Of a stretch of DNA of 35,341 nucleotides, positions 1 to 7,236 are shown piece by piece. A model generated the notes under the pieces. That model did no database searches. It was given only the letters and a program-made list of their open reading frames with translations, and was not told where the DNA came from. This DNA is from Acidobacteriota bacterium (GTDB lineage: Bacteria > Acidobacteriota > Terriglobia > Bryobacterales > Bryobacteraceae). Location of the stretch: assembly GCA_018268935.1 (NCBI GenBank), contig JAFDVS010000058.1, positions 1 to 35,341 on the forward strand. The letters are read 5' to 3'. Each line of letters begins with the position of its first letter. Within the stretch, counting starts at the first letter, position 1. A program made the position numbers and the translations under genes.

Positions 1-540
1 CTGGTGATCTTCACGCCGAAGAGCATGCTGCGCCATCCGCGGGCTGTTTCCTATCTGCCCGATCTGACCAACGGCGCGTTCCGCGAAGTCATTCCCGACG
101 ATCTGGCGCCCAGCCAGGTAAAGCGGATTATCTTCTGTACAGGGAAGCTGTACTGGGATCTTCTCGCGGCCCGTGAGGAGAAGAAAGCGGAGCAGGTTGC
201 GATTGTTCGCATCGAGCAGATGTATCCATTCCCGGCCGCTCAGGTGGAAGAGCAACTGCTTCGCTATGCGGCGTCCGCGGAAGTAGTATGGGCTCAAGAG
301 GAGCCGCGCAACATGGGCGCCTGGCGCTTCCTTCGTGAGCATCTCGATACATTGCTCGAAGGCTCCAAACGCCGCGTGCGCTATGCGGGACGCAAGGAAA
401 GTGCCAGCCCGGCTACGGGCTCCAGCAAACGCCACGCGCAGGAACAGGCCGAACTGATTGAAGAGGCCATCTCCGCCGTGCCGCCGCCGCGCACGAAGCC
501 CACGGTGCGCCGGCGTGTGAAGGTTTCATCCGCCGTCTAG
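1..540 (+). CDS. sucA: 2-oxoglutarate dehydrogenase E1 component, C-terminal fragment
   Basis: This is the last 179 codons of a thiamine-diphosphate-dependent E1 that decarboxylates 2-oxoglutarate in the TCA cycle. The frame is open to the left edge, so the true start and the ThDP-binding region lie outside the window. Visible is the family's C-terminal domain: 'IFTPKSMLRHP' near the edge, then 'FCTGKLYWDL', 'VAIVRIEQMYPFP' and 'VVWAQEEPRNMGAW', which form the ligand-binding C-terminal fold typical of SucA and of mycobacterial Kgd. The last 60 residues are a Lys/Arg/Pro-rich tail. From this fragment one cannot tell a plain E1 from a Kgd-type multifunctional enzyme. The downstream membrane protein starts 16 nt after the stop. 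Confidence 0.93.
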   Translation: MVIFTPKSMLRHPRAVSYLPDLTNGAFREVIPDDLAPSQVKRIIFCTGKLYWDLLAAREEKKAEQVAIVRIEQMYPFPAAQVEEQLLRYAASAEVVWAQEEPRNMGAWRFLREHLDTLLEGSKRRVRYAGRKESASPATGSSKRHAQEQAELIEEAISAVPPPRTKPTVRRRVKVSSAV

Positions 541-555
541 CGGTTCCGGTGATCC

Positions 556-2655
556 ATGTTCATCCCACGCAAAGAGACACTTTGGGTGGGATGCGGATCG
601 TTAGTTGCCGTCTATTGCTTCTTCCTCGAGTACCTGTGGCCCTTGCGCCGCGTCCACCTGTTTTCCGACATCGAAGGCTACCACTGGCCGTTGCTAAGCT
701 ATGCTTACCAGGCTCTGCGCGAAGGCCGCTTTCCGCAATGGGACTCGGGGATCTATGGCGGCATCAGCTTCGTTGGCAATCCGCAGGCCGCACTCTTCTA
801 TCCCCCCAACTGGCTCCTGTTCGCGCTCAGCTTTCCGCGCAAAGCCATCTCCTACGTCACCCTTCAATTTGTCGATGTGCTGCACTTCTGGGTTGCGTTT
901 CTACTCGTATACCTGTGGCTGCGCGATCGTGGCAACCATCTGGTGACGGCGCTTCTGGCCGGGCTCTGCTTCGCCTTCAGCGGGTATGTGATGGGCGACA
1001 TCCAGCACCTTGGCGCAACCAACTCCTACACCTGGTTTCCCCTCGCGCTTTGGGGCATCGATCAGGCCGCGCGCACAGGCAGCTATCGTCCTTTGTGGAA
1101 GCTGGTGGCCGGCTCCGCGCTCGCGTTCCTCGCCGGTTATCCGCCCGAGTGGGCCGTGCTCGCCGCTTGCGCCCTCACCTATGCGCTGTGCCTGCCGAAC
1201 CGCCGCCGCATCGTGCCCGCGACACTGGCCGCACTTGTTCTTTCGCTTGGCATCTGCGCCATCCAGATCCTGCCCACGCTCGAAGCTTCGAAGCTCAAGG
1301 TGGCGGCCAAGTATTACGGCGACCCGCTGCCCTGGCTGCTGTTGAGCAATCTGTTTCTGCCGAACCGCTTCGATCAAAGCCGCAACGTGCCGATGGGGCT
1401 TGGCGAGGAGCAGTATCTCTACATCGGCGCGCCGGGCCTCTTTGCATTGCTTTGGTTAGTGGTCACGCGCCGCTGGCGGCCCGCACTGCCGGGCATTGCC
1501 ATTGCTGCGCTGTCGTTGTGGATGATACGCAATCCATTGGGCTGGACGGGAGCGCTGCTCGATGTTCTGCCTCGGTTCAACGAGATCGTGCGCAACTGGA
1601 ACTTCCTCGCCGGCCTGGCGCTGGCTTCGACACTGCTCACAGCGGCCGCTGTCGAAGACACCATCGCGAGGCCTGCCAAGCCGCGTCTGACTGCGTTCGC
1701 ACTCGGCGCCTGCGCACTGTGGTGTGCCTGGCTCTGGTATGTGTGGATCCCTGGAGGGCGCGACTTCGGCGCAGGCTGGAAGAGCGCCATCGAAGCGGCC
1801 ATCACGCTGCTGATCTTTGCCGCCCTTCTGCATGCGCCCAAACGCGGTCTAGTCGCCGCGGCACTGCTGTTCCTCGTCTACACCGAGTTCAAAGTGTACG
1901 GAACCAATCGCCGCTTCAGCGCGACCCAGGACGACATCAATCGCTTCTTTGCTCCCGACGCGCGTACGGGTGGCCCCGGCATGCTTGGCGTTGACGACGC
2001 GGTGTATGGCCAACTGAAGAGCAATCCTCATTACCGCATCGCACTGCTCGACAGCCTGGTGCATGACGATATGCGTCATTACCGGCTCTCCACGCCACAG
2101 GGCCTCGACCCGATGCTGCCCGCGCAGTACAGGCGTGAAGTGGAACGCTATCTCAGCTTCCACTCCGACCGCGAGTTTCTTCCCGACCCGTTCCATGATG
2201 CGTCGCTGCGCCAACTCGGGGTTCGCTATCTGATCGTTCCCCAATCGCACGCGGCCTATGCGAAGCTGCGCGGCGATCCCCGCTGGCGCTTGATGGAGCC
2301 CTCCACCAGCTTCTTCCACGTGTTTGAGTACCAGCACGCCGAGTCCATCGTTGCGCCCACCAACGGCACAGCACGTCCGTCGCTATGGACTCCGGAGAGT
2401 CGCGTCATCGAGGTGGAAGCAAGCACCGCCGGGACACTGATCTTCAAGGAACAGTATGCCCCCGGCTGGACGGCTACGATCGACGGCGCCCCTGTTCCCA
2501 CAACCCGGCACAGCCTTGCCTTCCAGCAAATTGAAGTGCCTGCCGGCAAGCACATCATCAGCTTCACATACAGTTCCCCAGCCTTACCTTATGGAGCCGC
2601 GGTCATGCTTGCATCACTGTTGATCCTGGCTGTTTCTATAATCAAATTGAGGTAA
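556..2655 (+). CDS. YfhO-like polytopic membrane protein (GT-C-like)
   Basis: A 699-residue inner-membrane protein with about a dozen hydrophobic helices. An early first-loop signature (DIEGYHWPLLSYAY at about 39-52, then PQWDSGIYGG and FYPPNW) matches the YfhO / bacterial membrane protein family, whose members resemble GT-C glycosyltransferases that use polyprenyl-linked sugars. The acidic first-loop Asp-x-Glu may correspond to the GT-C catalytic site. The C-terminal 90 residues form a beta-rich extracytoplasmic domain (EQYAPGWTATIDG, then VPAGKHIISFTY) followed by a last TM helix, as in YfhO. The family is usually somewhat longer. The substrate is unknown; cell-envelope glycan modification is the family-level inference. 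The ATG at 556 was chosen because it starts right before the first hydrophobic segment. Confidence 0.85.
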   Translation: MFIPRKETLWVGCGSLVAVYCFFLEYLWPLRRVHLFSDIEGYHWPLLSYAYQALREGRFPQWDSGIYGGISFVGNPQAALFYPPNWLLFALSFPRKAISYVTLQFVDVLHFWVAFLLVYLWLRDRGNHLVTALLAGLCFAFSGYVMGDIQHLGATNSYTWFPLALWGIDQAARTGSYRPLWKLVAGSALAFLAGYPPEWAVLAACALTYALCLPNRRRIVPATLAALVLSLGICAIQILPTLEASKLKVAAKYYGDPLPWLLLSNLFLPNRFDQSRNVPMGLGEEQYLYIGAPGLFALLWLVVTRRWRPALPGIAIAALSLWMIRNPLGWTGALLDVLPRFNEIVRNWNFLAGLALASTLLTAAAVEDTIARPAKPRLTAFALGACALWCAWLWYVWIPGGRDFGAGWKSAIEAAITLLIFAALLHAPKRGLVAAALLFLVYTEFKVYGTNRRFSATQDDINRFFAPDARTGGPGMLGVDDAVYGQLKSNPHYRIALLDSLVHDDMRHYRLSTPQGLDPMLPAQYRREVERYLSFHSDREFLPDPFHDASLRQLGVRYLIVPQSHAAYAKLRGDPRWRLMEPSTSFFHVFEYQHAESIVAPTNGTARPSLWTPESRVIEVEASTAGTLIFKEQYAPGWTATIDGAPVPTTRHSLAFQQIEVPAGKHIISFTYSSPALPYGAAVMLASLLILAVSIIKLR

Positions 2656-2659
2656 ACGC

Positions 2660-2878
2660 ATGGAAGTCAGACTGCCAACGGACTTGACACTGCAGATCCA
2701 AAAGGAGCTCGCTGCAGGCGACTACCGCGGCGTTGACGATCTGTTGGAGCAAGCGCTTCGCCGGTTTCTCGAAGAGCGTCAAGCAGGACAGGAGCGCCGC
2801 GAAGCTCTCCGCCGAATCGCCCAAGCTGTGGATGAAGCGGGGCTCTACGAGAAAGTGACCATTCCCGGTGAGCAATGA
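2660..2878 (+). CDS. Antitoxin-like small protein (ParD/RHH type)
   Basis: A 72-residue protein starting 4 nt after the YfhO-like stop. The N-terminus is a beta strand (MEVRLPTDL) followed by 'ELAAGDYRGVDDLLEQALRRFLEER', which is the pattern of ribbon-helix-helix antitoxins where a 'G-x-Y-x-x-V-x-x-x-x-x-x-AL' helix pair binds DNA. The C-terminal half is charged and ends in a short toxin-binding-like tail. The next frame, overlapping its end by 11 nt, is a PIN-domain toxin relic, so this was the antitoxin of a type II toxin-antitoxin pair. With the partner broken, it is probably an orphan now. The exact subfamily is uncertain. Confidence 0.7.
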   Translation: MEVRLPTDLTLQIQKELAAGDYRGVDDLLEQALRRFLEERQAGQERREALRRIAQAVDEAGLYEKVTIPGEQ

Positions 2879-3134
2879 CCGCCTCCCTGTTGCTGTGTTA
2901 GCTGCATGCGTTCTCGCAAACTTTTCTCTGTGCGACACACTTCTGCGACTGGCAGAGCCTAGTGCTCTCTACGAGCCCAGGTGGTCGGAAGAGATCATGA
3001 AGGAGGCCCTGCGAACACTGGAGCACAAACTGGACTGGCCAGGGGCGCTAATTTCGCATTTCGAAACCGAGCTACGCCGGAACTTCGAGGGCGCCCCGGC
3101 CTTCGTCGAACATCTTCGAGCCTCGAAACGCTAA
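2868..3134 (+). pseudogene. Truncated PIN-domain toxin lacking first catalytic Asp
   Basis: The 88-residue frame (GTG start at 2868, overlapping the antitoxin stop) resembles the first half of PIN_3-type ribonuclease toxins: 'VLAACVLANFSLCDTLLRLAE', then 'LYEPRWSEEIMKEALRTL'. Family members read V-L/Y-D-A-C-V-L at the first position; here the codon is GCT (Ala) instead of a GAT Asp, a single-base change that removes the first metal-binding acid. After about residue 80 the similarity stops and the frame ends at a TAA. The second half, with the remaining acidic residues, is missing and replaced by the DUF2971 fragment on the other strand. It is called a pseudogene from both defects. Confidence 0.7.
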
Positions 3135-3457
3135 TAGACAGGATCCTGATCCAAGTCAGGGACTGGCTCTTTCAAACTGGCGAGCTGCTGGACTATGGTC
3201 CTCACTTCTTGCTCATGCGCAAAGCTGCTGCGTTTGCAGAGGTATGGTCCAAACGTGAATCCATGAGGCACAGCGTCAGTACGGTAATCCATGTAACGAA
3301 CTCGCCCTAAGAAGATCGACCGAGGTGCTCGTTGCAGACCACTTTGGCCTCGGGAATAGTGAGCCCACATGGGGGCGGATTCATGGACGCTAGCATGCCA
3401 GCAGCAGATGAACTCGTCTGGCAAAGGAGGAAACAGTGGGTGACTTTCGACAGGCAT
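3131..3457 (-). pseudogene. DUF2971-family gene remnant
   Basis: The 108-residue minus-strand frame carries recognisable pieces of DUF2971 proteins: 'FICCWHASVHESAPMWAHY' (family: CWH...ESxxMW), 'FLGRVRYMDYRTDAVPHG' and 'CKRSSFAHEQEVRTIV' (family: hKRxSFxHExEvR). Between the MW block and the GRVRYMDY block about 30 residues that normally carry the 'G-h-A-I' strand are missing. The N-terminal half of the protein is also absent: the frame opens only just before the CWH block. The remnant abuts the truncated PIN gene, its stop overlapping that gene's last codons. DUF2971 genes are often found in accessory or defence-like regions; a function for this piece is unlikely. Confidence 0.6.
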
Positions 3458-3481
3458 GGGAGTCGACCGTTGAGGAAGCTT

Positions 3482-3871
3482 TTACTTGAGCCGCTCCAGG
3501 CGGCCCTTCCTGCGGACGAGGTTCTTGTAGTCCCACTGGATGTCGCGGGCCTTTTTGAGCCAACGCTTCAAATCTTTTACGTTCACTTCGTCCACGCTGG
3601 TATAGCGTGCTCCGGAGGATTTGAATCCACCTTCCTTCTGGAGCCCGACTTCATCGAAGGACTCCCCGCTCCAGAACAGAAGGCGGACGCCGCCCTTTAA
3701 CTTGCTATATCCGACAATCGGGTTGCCTTCGAGGAACCACACGGGGTGGGCATGCCAGATCTTGTTCTCTGCCTCTGGTAAGCCGCGATCGATCTCCTTC
3801 GCCAGAAGGCCACAGATCAGCGCATCGGTGGGAGCTTGCGACTCGTTGTACTTGAGGGTATCCGGGTGCAT
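3482..3871 (-). CDS. DUF1801 domain protein
   Basis: A 129-residue cytoplasmic protein. The start at 3871 (ATG, MHPDTLKYNESQ) was chosen because upstream residues in the open frame are the shadow of the M28 peptidase gene, which ends 5 nt before. The sequence 'KIWHAHPVWFLEGNPIVGYSKLKGG', 'VRLLFWSGESFDE' and the basic end 'KRWLKKARDIQWDYKNLVRRKG' match the DUF1801 (YdhG-like) fold, small alpha/beta proteins of unknown biochemical role. Its position right after the peptidase suggests co-transcription, with no obvious functional link. Confidence 0.8.
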   Translation of the reverse strand: MHPDTLKYNESQAPTDALICGLLAKEIDRGLPEAENKIWHAHPVWFLEGNPIVGYSKLKGGVRLLFWSGESFDEVGLQKEGGFKSSGARYTSVDEVNVKDLKRWLKKARDIQWDYKNLVRRKGRLERLK

Positions 3872-3876
3872 GTTGC

Positions 3877-5412
3877 TTACTCGCTGGGCCGGCCGCGGCG
3901 CTCGGGTTGCGGTTTGGGCAGCGGCTTGCGCGGGATCATCTCTTCGCGCATCGCGGTGTGATAGACGAACGAGGCCATGATGGCCGAGGCTTGCATCAGG
4001 TCGCCTTTCGAGATGTGGTCGTAGACATCCATATTCGAATGATGGGTGCGGGTGGAGTACTCGAGCGGCTCCTGAATGAACTGGAAGGCAGGAATGCCCA
4101 CGGCATCGAACGACAGATGATCGGTGCCGCTGGTGTTGCGGATGCCGAGCGTCTTGGCGCCGAGATCGGCGAACGGCGCGAGCCATGAAGAGAAGATCGG
4201 GCGCACCATGTCGTTGCCTTGCAGATACACGCCGCGGATCTTGCCGCTGCCGTTATCGAGGTTGTAGTAAGCCGATACTTTGCCGTGCGCGGAGGTGAGC
4301 TGCATCTTGGTTGTGTCGGCGAAGTGCTCCTTCACATAGGCCTTCGAGCCCAGAAGGCCCTGCTCTTCGCCGCTCCAGAGCACCATGCGCACGGTGCGGT
4401 CCATGTTGAGGTTGAGCGATTTGAGGATGCGCATGACTTCGATCGCCACGGAGCTGCCTGCAGCGTTGTCGGTGGCGCCGGTGCCGCCTTGCCAGGAATC
4501 GAGATGCGCTCCGATCATGACGATCTCATCCTTCTTCCGGCCTCCGGGGATCTCGGCGACGACGTTCCAGGAGTCCATGTTCTCTTCGATGATGCGGGCC
4601 TGAACGTCGAGTTCCAGCTTCACGGGGATCTTCTTTTCGAGCAGACGGACGATGCGGTTGTAGTGCTCGGAAGTGAGGGCGATCATCGCGGGAGGGACAG
4701 GGTTCTTTGTCTCGTGGCTACCGCCGGAGGAGGCGAACACTGTGCCACCGTCGGCGTTGTAGCTGATGAGAATGGCCGCCAACACGCCTTCGTCTTTGAG
4801 GAACGCCATGCGCTTGGCGCGGAACTGGCGCTGCTCCTCAGTGAGGCGGCGCGCCGGGCCGGCGCCGGGTTCGGGAGCTGCTTCCAATCCGGCCAGGTCC
4901 ACATCCGAATGCCGCCTTGCCTGTGGGGTAAACGCGAGCGGCGTTTCTCTTGGTTCATCAATGAGCACGATCTTGCCCTTCAGCTTGCCCTTGTGCTTCT
5001 CCAGATCCGCTGGTGCTTTGAGCACGGCGTAGACCGGCTCGCCGGTGACTGGCCCTTGTGTACCACCGCTCCAGACGAGAGGGAAGCCGATGAGCGGCGA
5101 GTACGCCGGCTCAACCATATGGGCCGAGAACTTCGTATATTCCCAGCCGCGGCCGAATGGTCCCCACTTCTCCAGGCGCGGATTGGAAAGCGAGAACTCA
5201 CCGGCCCGCTTCACTACCCAATCGGCGGCCTTCTTATAGCCGCTCGATCCGGTGACCCGCGGTCCGTTCACATCGGTGAGGTAGAACAGATGGTCCATCA
5301 CCTTGGAACTCTGCAGGGCTTCGGTGCGGATGCGATGGATGACGGAGAGATCCACCTTCTCTTCGGCGGGGAGCAGAGCCACGCCTAAAGCTGCGACGAG
5401 AGTGAACATCAT
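3877..5412 (-). CDS. Secreted M28-family zinc aminopeptidase with PA domain
   Basis: A 511-residue exported peptidase. A short hydrophobic N-terminus (MMFTLVAALGVALLP) is a signal peptide. A protease-associated (PA) insert spans about 125-275. The M28 catalytic core shows all five metal ligands: H303 in GAHLDSW, D315 in GATDNAAG, the catalytic/ligand pair E349-E350 in WSGEEQG, D386 in YYNLDNGSG and the final His in THHSNMD (457/458). M28 enzymes of this architecture release N-terminal residues or act as carboxypeptidases on peptides in the periplasm. The gene is divergent from a DtxR-type regulator, whose start lies only 39 nt away, so both share one short control region. A metallo-regulator beside a zinc peptidase may be meaningful but is not proven. 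Confidence 0.92.
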   Translation of the reverse strand: MMFTLVAALGVALLPAEEKVDLSVIHRIRTEALQSSKVMDHLFYLTDVNGPRVTGSSGYKKAADWVVKRAGEFSLSNPRLEKWGPFGRGWEYTKFSAHMVEPAYSPLIGFPLVWSGGTQGPVTGEPVYAVLKAPADLEKHKGKLKGKIVLIDEPRETPLAFTPQARRHSDVDLAGLEAAPEPGAGPARRLTEEQRQFRAKRMAFLKDEGVLAAILISYNADGGTVFASSGGSHETKNPVPPAMIALTSEHYNRIVRLLEKKIPVKLELDVQARIIEENMDSWNVVAEIPGGRKKDEIVMIGAHLDSWQGGTGATDNAAGSSVAIEVMRILKSLNLNMDRTVRMVLWSGEEQGLLGSKAYVKEHFADTTKMQLTSAHGKVSAYYNLDNGSGKIRGVYLQGNDMVRPIFSSWLAPFADLGAKTLGIRNTSGTDHLSFDAVGIPAFQFIQEPLEYSTRTHHSNMDVYDHISKGDLMQASAIMASFVYHTAMREEMIPRKPLPKPQPERRGRPSE

Positions 5413-5451
5413 TTGAGGGAAAGAATAGCAGACGATAGAATCAGAGTAAGC

Positions 5452-6108
5452 GTGCGCATTACCATTTCCAAGGAGAACTACCTCAAGGCCATAGCTGAGG
5501 CCGAGAGTGAGGGGCAGATCGTTATTGCCGCTACGTTAGCGCGATGGCTGAACGTGTCTCCGCCGGCGGTGACGATGGCGATCAAGCGCCTCAAGCGGGA
5601 TAACTGCATCGTTGTGGACAAAGACGGGCAGATTACGTTGACGCACGATGGCCGCGAGATCGCGACGCGGCTGCTCAACCGCCATCATTTGATCGAGCGC
5701 ATGCTGACCGAGATCTTCGGCATGGAGTGGTACAAGGTCCACGAAGAAGCCGAACAGTTGGAGCATGCCGTTTCGGAAGACTTCGAGCGGCGGCTGGTGG
5801 AGCGGCTGGGTCCCGGCGGTGTGTGCCCGCACGGGAACGTGATCGGCCTCGATACTCCCGAGGAGCGGCGCAAGCGCGGCTGGCTGCCTCTCGGGGACTT
5901 GTCCAAAGGTGCGGCGCAGGTGATGAGCGTGTTCGAGCGTGACCGGCAGTTACTCGAGTACTTCGACGGGCTCGGCATTCGCCCCGGGGCGACCCTGCAG
6001 ATGCTGAGCCAGAATTACGATGATACGATTACCCTGTCCATTGATGGCCGCTCTGTTCCGTTGGGGAGAGCCGCGGCCAACAAGGTTTGGGTAGAACCAA
6101 CTCACTAA
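5452..6108 (+). CDS. DtxR/MntR-family metal-dependent regulator
   Basis: A 218-residue protein if translated from the GTG at 5452 (VRITISKENYLKAI). The frame is open upstream to a TTG at 5413, but DtxR proteins normally begin just before 'ENYLKAI', so 5452 is preferred. The N-terminal winged helix (about 8-65: LARWLNVSPPAVTMAIKRL) binds DNA. The dimerisation and metal domain has H-x-L-I-E-R and the family motif GGVCPHGN (Cys125, His127) whose Cys/His/Glu residues bind Mn2+ or Fe2+. A C-terminal SH3-like FeoA domain (about 140-215: FEYFDGLGIRPGATLQ type) is present, as in DtxR/IdeR. It is probably a repressor controlling the divergent peptidase promoter or distant metal genes. Confidence 0.88.
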   Translation: MRITISKENYLKAIAEAESEGQIVIAATLARWLNVSPPAVTMAIKRLKRDNCIVVDKDGQITLTHDGREIATRLLNRHHLIERMLTEIFGMEWYKVHEEAEQLEHAVSEDFERRLVERLGPGGVCPHGNVIGLDTPEERRKRGWLPLGDLSKGAAQVMSVFERDRQLLEYFDGLGIRPGATLQMLSQNYDDTITLSIDGRSVPLGRAAANKVWVEPTH

Positions 6109-6124
6109 GGGGATTGAAGCGAAC

Positions 6125-6460
6125 ATGAAGAAGACGATCGGGCTGATGGCCCTCTCGGCGTTGTTGTGTGCCTCGGCTGCCGTGGCGCAGGACGAGAAGG
6201 AGCGCAAGACTGTGCGCGGCAAGCGCATGGAGAAGCAGCAGGAGCGGATCAAGGAAGGCGTGAAGGACGGCAGTCTCACGAAGAAGGAAGCGGCGAAGCT
6301 GGAAGCGAAGGAAGCGGCGCTGGCTGCCGAGGCTCGCAAGGACCGCAAGGACGGCGGCGGCATGACCAAGAAGGAGAAGGCGAAGATCAACGCCAAGCAG
6401 AACAGCCTGAGCCAGGACATCTACAAAGAGAAGCACGACAAGCAGACGAAGAAGCAGTAG
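6125..6460 (+). CDS. Small secreted lysine/glutamate/alanine-rich protein
   Basis: A 111-residue protein beginning MKKTIGLMALSALLCASAAVAQ, a clear signal peptide with an AVA-Q cleavage site. The mature part, about 89 residues, is almost entirely Lys, Glu, Ala, Asp, Gln and Arg in short helical segments ('KRMEKQQERIKEGVKDG', 'SLTKKEAAKLEAKEAAL', 'MTKKEKAKINAKQNSL'). It suggests two related helix-turn units, each with a 'G-x-h-T-K-K-E-x-A-K-h-x-A-K' pattern. No enzymatic motif is seen. A GGGGA-like site lies upstream (ggggattgaagcgaac before the ATG). Function unknown; a periplasmic charged helical protein is all that can be supported. Confidence 0.75.
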   Translation: MKKTIGLMALSALLCASAAVAQDEKERKTVRGKRMEKQQERIKEGVKDGSLTKKEAAKLEAKEAALAAEARKDRKDGGGMTKKEKAKINAKQNSLSQDIYKEKHDKQTKKQ

Positions 6461-7236
6461 TGCGGCCTGTCGCTCTCATCACCGGCGCGTCGTCGGGTAT
6501 CGGCGCGGAGTTCGCCAGGCAACTGGCGCGGAAGGGCTACGACCTGGTGTTGGTGGCCCGCCGTGCCGAGCGCCTGGCGGAACTCGCCGCGTCACTGCCT
6601 GTGCAGTGTGAAGTGCTGGCCGCGGATCTGGCGGAACGCGGCGATGTGCAACGAGTGGCCGGGCGCGTGCGCGGTGAGCCGCGGTTGGAGCTGCTGGTGA
6701 ACAATGCAGGCTTCGGAACGAAGGGCCGCTTCTGGGAAGCGCCGCTGGCAGAGCAGCAGCGAATGCATGCGCTGCACGTCGATGCCACGGTGGAGTTGAC
6801 GCATGCGGCGTTGGGTGGAATGGTGCAGCGTGCGAAGGGTGCGGTGATCAACGTGGCCTCAGTGGCTGCGTTCTCGCGGAGCCAATCGAATGTGAGCTAC
6901 TGCGCGACGAAGACCTGGATGGTGGCGTTCACCGAAGGGCTTGAGTTGGAGCTGCGGGGTTTGGGGTCAGCGGTGCAGGTGCAGGCGCTATGTCCGGGGT
7001 TCACCTATTCCGAGTTCCACGACACGATGGGGGTATCGCGGGATCGCATCCCGAAAGGGCTTTGGATGAAAGCGGAAGACGTGGTGGCCGATTCGCTGCG
7101 AGGCCTGGATCATCGGAAGTTGATCGTCGTCCCGGGGTGGCGCTACCGGCTGTTTGTGGCTTTGTTTGGCCGCTTGCCACACTCCTGGCGGATGGCGATG
7201 CAGCAGCGCTCGCCACACACTCGCGGCAGAGTTTAG
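6460..7236 (+). CDS. Short-chain dehydrogenase/reductase (SDR)
   Basis: A 258-residue classical SDR. The start is the GTG at 6460, which shares its G with the TAG stop of the preceding gene (TAGTG), implying translational coupling; the Rossmann strand VALITGASSGIG begins four residues in, so no longer N-terminus is expected. Visible motifs are TGASSGIG (cofactor loop), ADLAERGD, VNNAG, the active-site Ser in NVASVAAF, YCATK (Tyr/Lys pair) and PGFTYSEF. The Arg pair in 'VARRAERL' after strand 2 suggests NADP(H) preference. The C-terminus 'VVPGWRYRLFVALFGRLPHSW' is hydrophobic, as in the YqjQ/SadH-like subgroup, and could touch the membrane. Substrate unknown. It ends in a 4-nt convergent overlap with the DUF1552 gene. 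Confidence 0.92.
   Translation: MRPVALITGASSGIGAEFARQLARKGYDLVLVARRAERLAELAASLPVQCEVLAADLAERGDVQRVAGRVRGEPRLELLVNNAGFGTKGRFWEAPLAEQQRMHALHVDATVELTHAALGGMVQRAKGAVINVASVAAFSRSQSNVSYCATKTWMVAFTEGLELELRGLGSAVQVQALCPGFTYSEFHDTMGVSRDRIPKGLWMKAEDVVADSLRGLDHRKLIVVPGWRYRLFVALFGRLPHSWRMAMQQRSPHTRGRV

Noticed and set aside
549..1994. 481-residue plus-strand frame overlapping the YfhO-like gene
   Set aside because: Arg-rich out-of-frame reading; the 699-residue frame has the membrane helices and family motifs.
4219..5388. 389-residue plus-strand frame opposite the M28 peptidase
   Set aside because: Antisense shadow; all M28 metal ligands are on the minus strand.
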